Origin: Pseudomonas solani
GTDB taxonomy: Bacteria > Pseudomonadota > Gammaproteobacteria > Pseudomonadales > Pseudomonadaceae
DNA length: 64,000 bases
Direction of reading: 5' to 3'
NCBI RefSeq assembly: GCF_026072635.1
Contig: NZ_AP023081.1
Span: 6,196,501 to 6,260,500 of the forward strand
In this document: piece by piece, positions 29,466 through 37,163 of the stretch
Layout: each line of letters begins with the position of its first letter
Position numbering within the stretch: position 1 is the stretch's first letter
The notes under the pieces: generated by a model
Database searches by the model: none
Seen by the model: the letters and a program-made list of their open reading frames with translations, nothing else
What the model was told of the DNA's origin: nothing
Translations under genes and position numbers: made by a program

Positions 29466-29636
29466 ATGAGCAACAAGAACCCCGGCAACTTCAGCAACGA
29501 CCGTGAAAAAGCCTCCGAAGCCGGCCGCAAGGGTGGCCAGAGCAGCGGCGGCAACAACTTCGCCAATGACCGCGAGAAAGCCTCCGAAGCGGGCCGCAAA
29601 GGCGGCCAGAGCAGCGGTGGCAACCGTAACGCGTAA
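29466..29636 (+). CDS. KGG-repeat stress-induced protein
   Basis: A 56-residue hydrophilic protein made almost entirely of two near-identical ~20-residue repeats, NDREKASEAGRKGGQSSGGN, each with the KGG motif of the con-10/GsiB-like stress protein family. It is expected to be intrinsically disordered and to act in desiccation or general stress. The start ATG 29466 has an AAAGGAG ribosome binding site. It is divergent from the PLDc_N-like gene. The assignment is by motif and length; the exact role in Pseudomonas is not established. Confidence 0.85.
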   Translation: MSNKNPGNFSNDREKASEAGRKGGQSSGGNNFANDREKASEAGRKGGQSSGGNRNA

Positions 29637-29685
29637 GTCGTAGTACGCAGCCCGGGCTTCGCTCAGGCGAAGCCGGGGCTGGACC

Positions 29686-30831
29686 TCAAACCGCCTCGCC
29701 GCCTTCGAGGCCCATCTGCCGCCGCAACGCATCCACCAGGTCCACCAGGGCCTGCCGTCCGCTCCGCCCCTCGCCTCTCCTGCGCTGATAGAACCCGAGC
29801 TGGAACTCCGCCGCGCTGCCCGCCTCGGCCAACCATCGCGCCCGGCTCAGCGCCGCCTCGTCGCCCACGGCCCGCGCCTGTTCGCCGACCGGCCCGAGCA
29901 CCGACTCCAGCCAGTCCCCGAAACCGGTGACGACACGCGTGTGCGGGTCGACGAAGCGCCCGTGGCGACCATGGCGCATGGCCTGCCAATGGTTCTCACG
30001 GGTGATCAGGCGCGTCAGCGGGTCGCTCACCCAATGGGGCTCGTCGCCCTGGGAGGCGACCGCCACCATGGCACGGAACAGCCCGGCGATGCACAGCACA
30101 TCATCGAGCCGCGGGCAGGCATCGGCGATGCGCAGCTCCAGCGTGGGGAAGCGCGCGGAAGGCCGCAGCGCCCACCAGACATCGGCCTCGGTGCGGATCA
30201 GCCCGGAGCCCAGGAGTAACCGCCGGTAATCGTCATAGGCCGCCTCGTCGGTGAAGTGATCGGGTATGCCCATGCGCGGCCATTCCCCGCAGGCCGCCTG
30301 GCGATAGCTCAGCAACCCGGATGGGCGCCCTTCCCAGAACGGCGAGGAGGCGCTGAGCACCAGCAGCAATGGCAGCCAGGGCGTGACCCGGTTCATCACC
30401 CGGATGCGGTCCAGCCCCTCGGCGATGCCCACGTGCACGTGCAGGCCGGACAGCACGCTGCGCCTGGCCACCAGTTGATGATCGTCGAACAGCTGCTGGT
30501 AACGGGCCGGCGCGCTGCTCCTCTGCTGGCGCCAGCCGCCCAGGGGATGGGTGCCCACCGCGAGGATGCCCAGCCCGTGCGGGCGCCCCAGCGTGTCGAG
30601 CGTGGCGCGTACGCCGGCCACGCAGTCGCGGGCGTCGTCCAGGCGGTACAGCACCGGTGTGGCGATCTCGATCTGGGTGGTGAACATCTCGGTCGCCAGC
30701 CGCTCGCCCAGCGCTTGCCGGCAGGCGTCGACGTAGCGTTGCACCGAGCGCCGGGCCAGCCCGCGCGTCGCGAGGTCGGTGATGAAGTACTCCTCTTCTA
30801 TCCCGAAGCCACCCGGCGAATCGGTTGCCAT
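29686..30831 (-). CDS. YbdK-type carboxylate-amine ligase (GCS2 family)
   Basis: A 381-residue enzyme of the glutamate-cysteine ligase 2 family. Motifs are GGFGIEEEYFITD at the N-terminus (metal-binding glutamates), TQIEIATPV, SGLHVHVGI with its histidines, and PTLELRIADACPRLDD. The family joins a gamma-carboxylate to an amine using ATP; E. coli YbdK has weak gamma-glutamylcysteine activity and its real substrate is unknown. I choose ATG 30831 because AAGGAG then sits 7 nt upstream; ATG 30837 would leave only 1 nt. It is divergent from the diiron-protein operon. Confidence 0.88.
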   Translation of the reverse strand: MATDSPGGFGIEEEYFITDLATRGLARRSVQRYVDACRQALGERLATEMFTTQIEIATPVLYRLDDARDCVAGVRATLDTLGRPHGLGILAVGTHPLGGWRQQRSSAPARYQQLFDDHQLVARRSVLSGLHVHVGIAEGLDRIRVMNRVTPWLPLLLVLSASSPFWEGRPSGLLSYRQAACGEWPRMGIPDHFTDEAAYDDYRRLLLGSGLIRTEADVWWALRPSARFPTLELRIADACPRLDDVLCIAGLFRAMVAVASQGDEPHWVSDPLTRLITRENHWQAMRHGRHGRFVDPHTRVVTGFGDWLESVLGPVGEQARAVGDEAALSRARWLAEAGSAAEFQLGFYQRRRGEGRSGRQALVDLVDALRRQMGLEGGEAV

Positions 30832-30977
30832 CAGCATTCTCCTTCAGTGATGCATCCCAAGAGGACGCCCGTCGCCCCCGCCCGGTTCCAGTCGTTTCGC
30901 CTGGCGAAATAAGTCGGAATCTTTTCCGGCCTGGCCCCCTCACAACCAAGAGGTGCAAAAGCGCCCGTACGAGAGCA

Positions 30978-30995
30978 GCGAAGCGCCCGCTTCGC
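30978..30995 (+). promoter_or_regulatory. Perfect palindrome in the leader of the diiron/CsrA operon
   Basis: GCGAAGCG and CGCTTCGC flank CC, a perfect 8-bp inverted repeat 31 nt before ATG 31026. It may be a protein operator or an mRNA hairpin. A GGAGA ribosome binding site lies just downstream, and the operon encodes a CsrA-type protein that binds GGA-containing hairpins, so autoregulation is possible. Confidence 0.4.
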
Positions 30996-31025
30996 GAGGT
31001 CCTGCCCGTTCCGGAGAAACTGCCG

Positions 31026-32438
31026 ATGTCCGTTCTCAGCCCAGTCGATACCACCCAGGCCGATGTGCCCCTGGCCATGGCCCCGCTCGGCCCCGCCCAG
31101 CGCCTGTATCAGGAGCTGCTGCAACAGCCCGCGGAGAACCTGGACGATGCGCGGGCCTTCCTTCACGAACAACTGCGGCAGGCCGCCGCGCTGCCTTGCG
31201 ACCTGCCGGGCGAGCCCGCCGACCTGGCGGCCTGGTCCCGCCGCAACGCCGCCCAGGTCACCCACCAATACGCGGCTTACCTGGAAGAGCGCCGCAACGG
31301 TGCGGGCCGCCGCTACTTCGCCGACCGCGCCCATGCGCTGTACTTCCTCCGTGGCGTAGCGCCCACCAAGCTGGTGGATGGCGCCTGGCTCCACGGCACC
31401 CTGCGCCACTGGCGCGACACCCGTTTCACCCCGCTGGTGCGCACCTTTCTCGAGGAGCTGGGCGATGGCGTGGCCGCGCAGAACCATGTGCTGCTGTACC
31501 GCCGCCTGCTCGCCAGCCACGGCTGCGACGACCTCACCGGGCTGGACGATGCGCACTACCTGCAGGGCGCCACCCAGCTCGCGCTCGGCGCCCTGGCCGA
31601 GGAGTTCCTGCCGGAGGTCATCGGCTACAACCTGGGCTACGAACAGCTGCCGCTGCACCTGCTGATCAGTGCCTTCGAGCTCGACGAGCTGGACATCGAC
31701 CCGTACTACTTCCAGCTCCACGTGACCATCGACAACAGCGCCACCGGCCATGCGCACAGGGCCGTGCAGGCGGTGCTGGACAACCACCCGCTGGTGGCCG
31801 ACGCCGAGGACTTCTACCGCCGCGTCAGCCTCGGCTATCGCCTCAACGACCTGGGCCTGGGCTCCCGCGCGGTGATCGCCGACTTCGACCTGGAGCGCGA
31901 GCTGCTGGAGATGTTCGAGCGCAAGCGCGGCGTCGCCGGGCAGGTGCACTCCGACTACTGCCGCATCGAAGGGCGCACCGTCAACCAGTGGCTCGGCGCC
32001 GACGAAGGCATCGCCAGCTTCCTCTCGGCGCTGCAACGCCGGGGCTGGATACGCCGCCACCACGACCCCGCCGAGAGCCGCTTCTGGCAACTGGTGCAGG
32101 GTGAGCGCGCGGCGATGTTCGGCGTGTTCTCGCTCTACGAGCAGCAACTGCTGCATGACTGGATCGCCGGCACCTGGGAGCGCCCCGGCACGGGCGCGCT
32201 GTCCCGCAACGGCGTGTTCCGCAGCCGCCACCGGCAGCCGCACATGCCCTCCCAGGAGCGCCAGCGCCCCTCGCTGCAACCCCGGGAAAACCCCGAGCAG
32301 CGCCAACTGCTGGACGAGCTGCAGCGGCTTGACGAAGCCCGTTACGAAGCGCGGCTGATCGAGCTGCAGGGCCCCGCCACCCACTGGACGCCGGCCGGGC
32401 TGCTCGCCACCCGGCTGTTCTCCGAACTGACCCGCTGA
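31026..32438 (+). CDS. Haem-oxygenase-like diiron (HDO-type) protein
   Basis: A 470-residue protein annotated in related genomes as an iron-containing redox enzyme. Helical segments carry likely metal ligands: FLEELGDGVAAQNH (Glu144, His154), LAEEFLPEVIGYN (Glu192/193/197), and YFQLHVTIDNSATGHAHR (His232, Asp236, His242/244), consistent with HDO enzymes such as UndA, which use O2 for decarboxylation or N-oxygenation. Residues beyond about 300 form a second helical domain and a basic tail with no known homology. A GGAGAA ribosome binding site precedes ATG 31026. The next three genes follow closely (10, 24 and -4 nt). The substrate is unknown. Confidence 0.8.
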   Translation: MSVLSPVDTTQADVPLAMAPLGPAQRLYQELLQQPAENLDDARAFLHEQLRQAAALPCDLPGEPADLAAWSRRNAAQVTHQYAAYLEERRNGAGRRYFADRAHALYFLRGVAPTKLVDGAWLHGTLRHWRDTRFTPLVRTFLEELGDGVAAQNHVLLYRRLLASHGCDDLTGLDDAHYLQGATQLALGALAEEFLPEVIGYNLGYEQLPLHLLISAFELDELDIDPYYFQLHVTIDNSATGHAHRAVQAVLDNHPLVADAEDFYRRVSLGYRLNDLGLGSRAVIADFDLERELLEMFERKRGVAGQVHSDYCRIEGRTVNQWLGADEGIASFLSALQRRGWIRRHHDPAESRFWQLVQGERAAMFGVFSLYEQQLLHDWIAGTWERPGTGALSRNGVFRSRHRQPHMPSQERQRPSLQPRENPEQRQLLDELQRLDEARYEARLIELQGPATHWTPAGLLATRLFSELTR

Positions 32439-32448
32439 GGAGCGCACC

Positions 32449-33414
32449 TTGTATTACCCCCTGGATCACCTCGGCGTGGCGGCCGACCACCCGCTGCTGC
32501 GTCTGGGCCAGTTGCTGGCCAAGCGCGGCTATCGCTTCACCACCATCACCCCGCTGTCGCACCAGCGCGTCAATGCGCGACCGGGCAACCGGGAAGCGCG
32601 CACCCTGGAGGACGTCTTCGGCTGGAGCCGCCCCTTCCGGGAGTCGCTGGTGGGCGCTGAGCTGTTCGCCTTGCTGCGCGACGCGGACGCCCTGGAAGCC
32701 CAGGGCGAGCTGTGGTCGAGCCGCGTCCGCTGGTCCAGCCTCGACGGCCACCTGTTCGTGCACTCGCGCTACCCGACCACCGATGCCGACGCGGTGTTCT
32801 TCGGCCCCGATACCTACCGCTTCGCCCAGGCCTTGCACCAGCACCTGGCGGGCGAAACGCGCACCGCCCTGCGGATCGCCGACATCGGCTGCGGCGCCGG
32901 CCCGGGCGCCCTCTTTGCGGCATTGGCCAAGCCCCAGGCGGAGGTCCTGGCCCTGGACATCAACGACCGCGCGCTGACCTGCACCGCCGTCAATGCGCGG
33001 CTGGCCGGCGCGGCGAACCTGATCCCGCGGCACAGCGACCTGCTGCACCAGGTGGACGGGCCGCTCGACCTGATCATCGCCAACCCGCCCTACATGCTGG
33101 ACCCGGCGGAACGCGCCTATCGCCATGGCGGCGGCGAGCATGGCGCCGGGCTCTCTCAGGCGATCATCGAGGCCGCGCTGGAACGCCTCGCCCCCGGCGG
33201 CTCGCTGCTGCTGTACACGGGGGTGGCGATGTTCGGTGGCCGCGACCCGTTTCGCGACAGTTTCCAGCCGCTACTCGACGCCCATGCCTGGCCGTGGCGC
33301 TATCGGGAAATGGACCCAGACGTGTTCGGCGAGGAACTGGACAACCCCCTTTATGCCCAGGCCGACCGCATCGCCGCGGTGGTGCTGGAGCTGACGCGCC
33401 CGGCCAATGGCTGA
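32449..33414 (+). CDS. SAM-dependent methyltransferase (HemK/PrmC-like NPPY type)
   Basis: A 321-residue methyltransferase. Motif I is IADIGCGAGPGAL (about 143-155) and motif IV is NPPYM (212-216), the catalytic signature of N5-glutamine and adenine amino-methyltransferases. The N-terminal ~120 residues are a separate domain of unknown type. The start is an unusual TTG at 32449, supported by GAGGAG 7 nt upstream and by domain length; no ATG lies nearby in frame. It follows the diiron gene by 10 nt. The NPPY motif points to a glutamine or amide nitrogen target rather than a small alcohol. Confidence 0.82.
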   Translation: MYYPLDHLGVAADHPLLRLGQLLAKRGYRFTTITPLSHQRVNARPGNREARTLEDVFGWSRPFRESLVGAELFALLRDADALEAQGELWSSRVRWSSLDGHLFVHSRYPTTDADAVFFGPDTYRFAQALHQHLAGETRTALRIADIGCGAGPGALFAALAKPQAEVLALDINDRALTCTAVNARLAGAANLIPRHSDLLHQVDGPLDLIIANPPYMLDPAERAYRHGGGEHGAGLSQAIIEAALERLAPGGSLLLYTGVAMFGGRDPFRDSFQPLLDAHAWPWRYREMDPDVFGEELDNPLYAQADRIAAVVLELTRPANG

Positions 33415-33438
33415 GTGCCCCACGACGAGGACCACGCC

Positions 33439-33585
33439 ATGCAGGACGATAAGGACGACACCATCAACGACCCCGGCAACGAAGACCCGGGCTCCGCCGT
33501 CGAACGGCTGCCCGAGGACGATGCCGAGGTGCACCCGGACGACCCGGACATTCAGGGCGACGACGGCTCGGGGGACCCGCAATGA
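33439..33585 (+). CDS. 48-residue acidic peptide
   Basis: MQDDKDDTINDPGNEDPGSA begins a 48-residue protein with about 17 Asp/Glu, few hydrophobic residues and no cysteine. A GAGGACCACG ribosome-binding region precedes ATG 33439, 24 nt after the methyltransferase, and its stop overlaps the next ATG (ATGA). It is therefore translationally coupled to the CsrA-like gene. It may be a disordered partner, antagonist or nucleic-acid mimic. I recognise no family. Confidence 0.6.
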   Translation: MQDDKDDTINDPGNEDPGSAVERLPEDDAEVHPDDPDIQGDDGSGDPQ

Positions 33586-33833
33586 CGCCCGCCCCGGTAC
33601 CGCCCGAGCAGGCTGCCGAGGGCCGGACGCGCATCATCACCTGTGAGAGGGACCAGCAGTTCCACATCGGCAACGATGTGGTGATCACCATCACCGAGAT
33701 CCGCGGCTTCTCGGTGAAGATGGCCATCGGCGCGCCGCGCTCCGTACCGGTGCACCGCGAGGAGATCTACCGACGCATCCAGCAGGCGCTGGAGGCCGAG
33801 CAGCGCAAGGCCACGGGCGCCCGCGAACCCTGA
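33582..33833 (+). CDS. Divergent CsrA/RsmA-family RNA-binding protein
   Basis: An 83-residue protein. Residues 16-68 align with CsrA without gaps: HIGNDVVITITEIRGFSVKM corresponds to the GDDV..KGNQVRI region, and APRSVPVHREEIYRRIQ holds Arg59, equivalent to RNA-binding Arg44. There is a 15-residue N-terminal extension and a 15-residue C-terminal one. In the first strand, CsrA Leu4 is Ile19, while Arg6 and Arg7 are Cys21 and Glu22. CsrA dimers bind GGA hairpins in mRNA leaders. The changes suggest altered RNA specificity. It is translationally coupled to the acidic peptide and ends an operon of enzymes, unlike housekeeping rsmA. Confidence 0.85.
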   Translation: MTPAPVPPEQAAEGRTRIITCERDQQFHIGNDVVITITEIRGFSVKMAIGAPRSVPVHREEIYRRIQQALEAEQRKATGAREP

Positions 33834-33847
33834 CGGGCGCGCTGGAC

Positions 33848-34744
33848 TCAGGCGGGCACTTCGACCTGCACGGGCAGGTGTTCGTTGGCCGCGGGTTCGG
33901 CAGCCTTCGCCACGCGCTTGTGGCCACGGAGGTTCTCGAAACAGAAGTTGGTCGCCTCCACATAGCCTTCCGCCGAGCCACAGTCGAAGCGCCGCCCCTT
34001 GAAGCGGTAGGCCAGCACGCACCCCTGCCGGGCCTGCTCCATGAGCGCGTCGGTGATCTGGATTTCGCCGCCCTTGCCCGGTGCGGTGCGTTCGATGTGC
34101 TCGAAGATGTCCGGCGTGAGGATGTAGCGGCCGATGATGGCCAGGTTGGAGGGCGCATCCTCCGGCTTGGGTTTCTCCACCATGCGCTCGACCCGCACCA
34201 GGTCGTCGCGCAGGGCATCGCCGACGACGATGCCGTACTTGCCAGTCTCCTCCCAGGGCACCTCTTCGATGGCGACGATGGAGCAGCGAAACGTGTTGTA
34301 CAGCTGGACCATCTGGGCGAGCACACCATCGCCGCCGGGGTTGAGGCACAGGTCGTCGGCGAGGACCACGGCGAAGGCTTCATCACCGATCAGCGGTCGG
34401 CCGCAGAGGATGGCGTGGCCCAGCCCCTTCATTTCCACCTGGCGGGTATAGGAGAAGGTGCATTCACTGATGAACCGGCGGATACCGCCCAGGGCCCGCT
34501 CCTTGTCGGTGTTGCTGATCTGCTGCTCCAGCTCGTAGCTGATGTCGAAGTGGTCCTCCAGCGAGCGCTTGCCACGCCCGGTGACCATGGCGATCTCGTG
34601 CAGCCCGGCCGCCAGCGCCTCCTCGACGCCGTACTGGATCAGCGGCGTGTCCACCACCGGGAGCATCTCCTTGGGCATCGACTTGGTGGCAGGCAGAAAG
34701 CGCGTGCCATAGCCGGCGGCGGGGAACAGGCATTTCCTGATCAT
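33848..34744 (-). CDS. galU: UTP-glucose-1-phosphate uridylyltransferase GalU
   Basis: A 298-residue nucleotidyltransferase. It opens MIRKCLFPAAGYGTRFLPAT with the GXGTR nucleotide-binding loop, and has KSMPKEMLPVVDTPLIQYGV and the catalytic/metal acid in VVLADDLCLNPG. It makes UDP-glucose from UTP and glucose-1-phosphate for lipopolysaccharide, exopolysaccharide and trehalose pathways. An AAGGAGAT ribosome binding site precedes ATG 34744. It converges on the CsrA-like gene with 14 nt between. The C-terminal 18 residues (AEPAANEHLPVQVEVPA) extend slightly beyond typical GalU. Confidence 0.93.
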   Translation of the reverse strand: MIRKCLFPAAGYGTRFLPATKSMPKEMLPVVDTPLIQYGVEEALAAGLHEIAMVTGRGKRSLEDHFDISYELEQQISNTDKERALGGIRRFISECTFSYTRQVEMKGLGHAILCGRPLIGDEAFAVVLADDLCLNPGGDGVLAQMVQLYNTFRCSIVAIEEVPWEETGKYGIVVGDALRDDLVRVERMVEKPKPEDAPSNLAIIGRYILTPDIFEHIERTAPGKGGEIQITDALMEQARQGCVLAYRFKGRRFDCGSAEGYVEATNFCFENLRGHKRVAKAAEPAANEHLPVQVEVPA

Positions 34745-34868
34745 CGGGGCATCTCCTTGGTATGGGTGCAGTGAGATGCTGACTGCCGGCATCGCCGCTC
34801 GGTTCAAGGAAAATGGGCTGAGCGTGGGCGCGGTCTATGCTTGGTTTTCCCAGCCAGCGGAGAACGCC

Positions 34869-35102
34869 ATGACCAAGGACGAGATGAAGAGCCGTCTCAA
34901 CGACGCGATCCAGGCCACCCTCGACTCCCAGCGCGGCGGCCCCTTCCCCGCCCGGCAGATTTCCTACTCCGTGGCCATCGGCATGGCGGCGGCGATGCAG
35001 CTGTGCGAGCTGGTGGAGGGCGAGGAATACAGCCAGATCATCCAGCGCATCACCGATAGCATCGAGCACGAGCTGGCCAAGGCGGCCGAGGCGAAATCCT
35101 GA
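34869..35102 (+). CDS. Small hypothetical protein (77 aa)
   Basis: MTKDEMKSRLNDAIQATLDS opens a 77-residue, mostly helical soluble protein with a central hydrophobic segment (ISYSVAIGMAAAMQLCELV) and an acidic tail. A GGAGA ribosome binding site precedes ATG 34869. CTATGCTT about 30 nt upstream (34838) resembles an RpoS-type -10 sequence. I recognise no domain. It is divergent from galU, 125 bp away. Confidence 0.7.
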   Translation: MTKDEMKSRLNDAIQATLDSQRGGPFPARQISYSVAIGMAAAMQLCELVEGEEYSQIIQRITDSIEHELAKAAEAKS

Positions 35103-35202
35103 TCGTCGGTTCGTCTGTTTTTTTGCTGAAACATTCTCCTGGCCACTCCGCTCTATAGCGCTGTCCGCCCCTTCCCGTGGGTCATTGCAATCAGGAGGAG
35201 AT

Positions 35203-35517
35203 ATGGATTGGCTCATCAGCTACCGCAACGCTGAAGGTCAGGAGAAGTCGGTCACCATTCGCTCGGGCCATCTGCCCAACCACAAGACGGCTGCCCGCTG
35301 CGTGGTGGAACACGCTTTCGGCGACAAGCCCCCCAGGCCGCTCGGCAACCTGTCCGCAGTGGTCTGGCTCGCCAGCTGCGGGTTGGAGATTCTGGACATC
35401 AGCCTGTTGCGGGATGATCGAACGGGGCTACAGCCGATAGCGTTTTCCCGCCCGCAGCCCTACTACCGCCAGAAGCGCGAGGCGGAGGCAGTGCAGCCGG
35501 AACAGCCCGCGCCGTAG
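35203..35517 (+). CDS. Small hypothetical protein (104 aa)
   Basis: A 104-residue soluble protein beginning MDWLISYRNAEGQEKSVTIR with an excellent AGGAGGAG ribosome binding site. A basic middle (GHLPNHKTAARCVVEHAFG) is followed by VVWLASCGLEILDISLLR and a polar tail rich in Gln, Glu and Pro. I recognise no family. It belongs to a run of short genes with individual promoters; the sequence CTCTATAGCG upstream may contribute a -10 element. Confidence 0.72.
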   Translation: MDWLISYRNAEGQEKSVTIRSGHLPNHKTAARCVVEHAFGDKPPRPLGNLSAVVWLASCGLEILDISLLRDDRTGLQPIAFSRPQPYYRQKREAEAVQPEQPAP

Positions 35518-35523
35518 CGGCGC

Positions 35524-35819
35524 TCACGGCGGCGGCTGGAGCGCGCGCAGCTCCTCCAGCCGCCGTTCTATCAGTTTCAGGGCGGCGCCGATGCCCGCGT
35601 CGAACGGGTCGGTGCCACCGACCACCTCCGTTACCGCCCCCGCCTCCCGCAATTGCTCGGCCAGCCTTTGCAATTCCGTCTCCGCGGCACTGCCCTCGCC
35701 GCTTGCGCGGGCTCGTGCAATCAGCCGCCGCAACGCCTGCAGCGGTTCTTCCCCCCGTGAATGCGGGGCGGCGACTATTTCCAGAGCCAGGCCAGATCCT
35801 GGCGGGTGAGCGTTCGCAT
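35524..35819 (-). pseudogene. Hypothetical protein, probably frameshifted near 35790
   Basis: An ATG at 35819, with an AGGAAG ribosome binding site, starts MRTLTRQDLAWLWK and stops after 14 codons. From about 35795 another frame runs open to 35524 and reads LALEIVAAPHSRGEEPLQAL, then RRLIARARASGEGSAAETEL and further. A single missing base in CTGGCCTGGCTCTGG, which would read CTGGCCCTGGCTCTGG, joins the two into a sensible protein of about 98 residues. So it is either a recent pseudogene or an assembly error. A shorter protein from TTG 35733 is the alternative. No family recognised. Confidence 0.45.
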
Positions 35820-35978
35820 GGGGCTTCCTGAGCGCAGGTGTTTCATCAGTGACACGCGGGAAGCGGCCCGAGTTGCAGATTTCGACTGTCCCACGCAGGT
35901 GCCGGCGAGGCGGATTCCCTGAACGTTTCAGCGGGCCGCCGGACAGACCCGTAAAGCCCTTCGGAGGAGGTAACCGCC

Positions 35979-36440
35979 ATGGCGACCCAACGCATCACCG
36001 CCCACCAGCTCGGCCTGGACCAGGCACTGGCCCGCGCCGAGGAAAGCGCCCTGTTCAAATGGCTGATCGCCAGCTTCCTGTTCGGCAAGCCCATCCAGCA
36101 GGCCATCGCCGTGCAGGCCTATCGGGTGATAGTCGAGGAGCACGGGCGCGATACACCGCGCAAGCTGGGCCAGTGCAGCCACGCCGAGCTGGTGCGGATG
36201 CTCGGCCAGGCGCACTACGTGCGCTACGACAATTCCACCGCCGAGCGCCTGCTCAAGCTGTGCGGCAAGCTGCACGACGAATACGGCGACCGCCTCGGCA
36301 CCCTGGTCGAGCGCAGCACCGACCGTGCCGAGTGCGAGAAGCGGCTGCTGGCGTTCGAGGGGATCGGGCCGAAGACCGTGGAGATCTTCATGCGCGAGGC
36401 CGGCCCTGCGCTGTTCGGCAGGGCGGCCCGGCACGGTTGA
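35979..36440 (+). CDS. HhH-GPD-like DNA-binding/glycosylase-fold protein
   Basis: A 153-residue all-helical protein. The C-terminal LLAFEGIGPKTVEIFMREAG is a helix-hairpin-helix with the GIGPKTA-like turn of EndoIII-type DNA glycosylases. The preceding region (QQAIAVQAYRVIVEEHGRDT) fits the six-helix barrel. It ends shortly after the hairpin; the catalytic aspartate normally follows there and no clear equivalent is seen, and there is no Fe-S cluster loop. It may be a DNA-binding protein derived from a glycosylase. An excellent GGAGGAGG ribosome binding site precedes ATG 35979. GATTCCCTGAAC at 35913 matches half of the shared promoter element. Confidence 0.75.
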   Translation: MATQRITAHQLGLDQALARAEESALFKWLIASFLFGKPIQQAIAVQAYRVIVEEHGRDTPRKLGQCSHAELVRMLGQAHYVRYDNSTAERLLKLCGKLHDEYGDRLGTLVERSTDRAECEKRLLAFEGIGPKTVEIFMREAGPALFGRAARHG

Positions 36441-36445
36441 GCCGC

Positions 36446-36793
36446 TCAGGGCGAGATGGGGTCGCTTGCAGGGAAGGTCTCTTCCACGGCGTTATCGACC
36501 TTGGCCTCCAGGGCCCGCTGGCTGCGCAGCGGGTGGTCTTCGATGCGCGGCAGTGCGGCGCGCAAAGCGGCCACGCGCTGGCGCAGGTACTCCAGCTCCG
36601 TATCGGAGTCGAACACCAGTCCCTTCATGCTGCAGTGGCCGCTGACCCCGCGCAGCAGCAATGCGGCACCGCCCAGGGCCTTGATCACCCCCGGGGCACC
36701 GCCGCGGTACACACCGGATGCGATGGAAACCAGGCCGGCGGCGACCGAGAAGGCGCGCTCGACGCCATGGACGTTATGGGGTTGTGGGTACAT
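36446..36793 (-). CDS. DUF2892-type membrane-associated protein
   Basis: A 115-residue protein beginning MYPQPHNVHGVERAFSVAAG. Two hydrophobic stretches (FSVAAGLVSIASGVYRGG; IKALGGAALLLRGVSGHCSM) match the small DUF2892/YgaP-type membrane module. The C-terminal half is a charged helix (TELEYLRQRVAALRAALP) and a tail ending EETFPASDPISP, a sequence seen at the C-terminus of several stress-related small proteins. A GGAGACAG ribosome binding site precedes the ATG. It is followed at 6 nt by the convergent HhH gene. Confidence 0.75.
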   Translation of the reverse strand: MYPQPHNVHGVERAFSVAAGLVSIASGVYRGGAPGVIKALGGAALLLRGVSGHCSMKGLVFDSDTELEYLRQRVAALRAALPRIEDHPLRSQRALEAKVDNAVEETFPASDPISP

Positions 36794-36822
36794 GAGGCTG
36801 TCTCCTGAGGGTTGAGGCGGCG

Positions 36823-37131
36823 CTAGCGCAAGGCGCGCCGCAAGTCATGGGAAAGGTTGCCGTGGCCATGGCCCTTCTGCGGCGCGGAGCGCACGCCGAA
36901 ACGCTCCCATACACGCTCGTGGAAATAGAAGGCGATGGTATTGCAGGCCGGTTCGATCAGGGCGATCAGGCCGCCGGTCAGCAGGCTCCCGGTGAGCAGG
37001 TAGGCCACGGTGAAGGCGATGGTGAAGTGCAACACCGCGAAGCTCAGCGTCTTGGCCAGCGGCTGGCGGCGCTGGGGCGTCGCCGCCCGGGACCGTGCCG
37101 TGTTCGTCGAGCGTTCGTTGCGTATCGCCAT
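36823..37131 (-). CDS. DUF2061 membrane protein
   Basis: A 102-residue protein. After a basic N-terminus (MAIRNERSTNTARSRAATPQ), the DUF2061 core KTLSFAVLHFTIAFTVAYLL, with TGSLLTGGLIALIEPACNTI, forms two helices; AFYFHERVWERFG is the conserved ending motif of the family. It is an inner-membrane protein of unknown function. An AGAAGG ribosome binding site precedes ATG 37131. The shared promoter-like element lies 33 nt upstream. A His/Gly-rich tail (GHGHGNLSHD) is unusual. Confidence 0.82.
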   Translation of the reverse strand: MAIRNERSTNTARSRAATPQRRQPLAKTLSFAVLHFTIAFTVAYLLTGSLLTGGLIALIEPACNTIAFYFHERVWERFGVRSAPQKGHGHGNLSHDLRRALR

Positions 37132-37163
37132 GGGCCTTCTCCTGGTTCTGTCGGTCGCTATGG

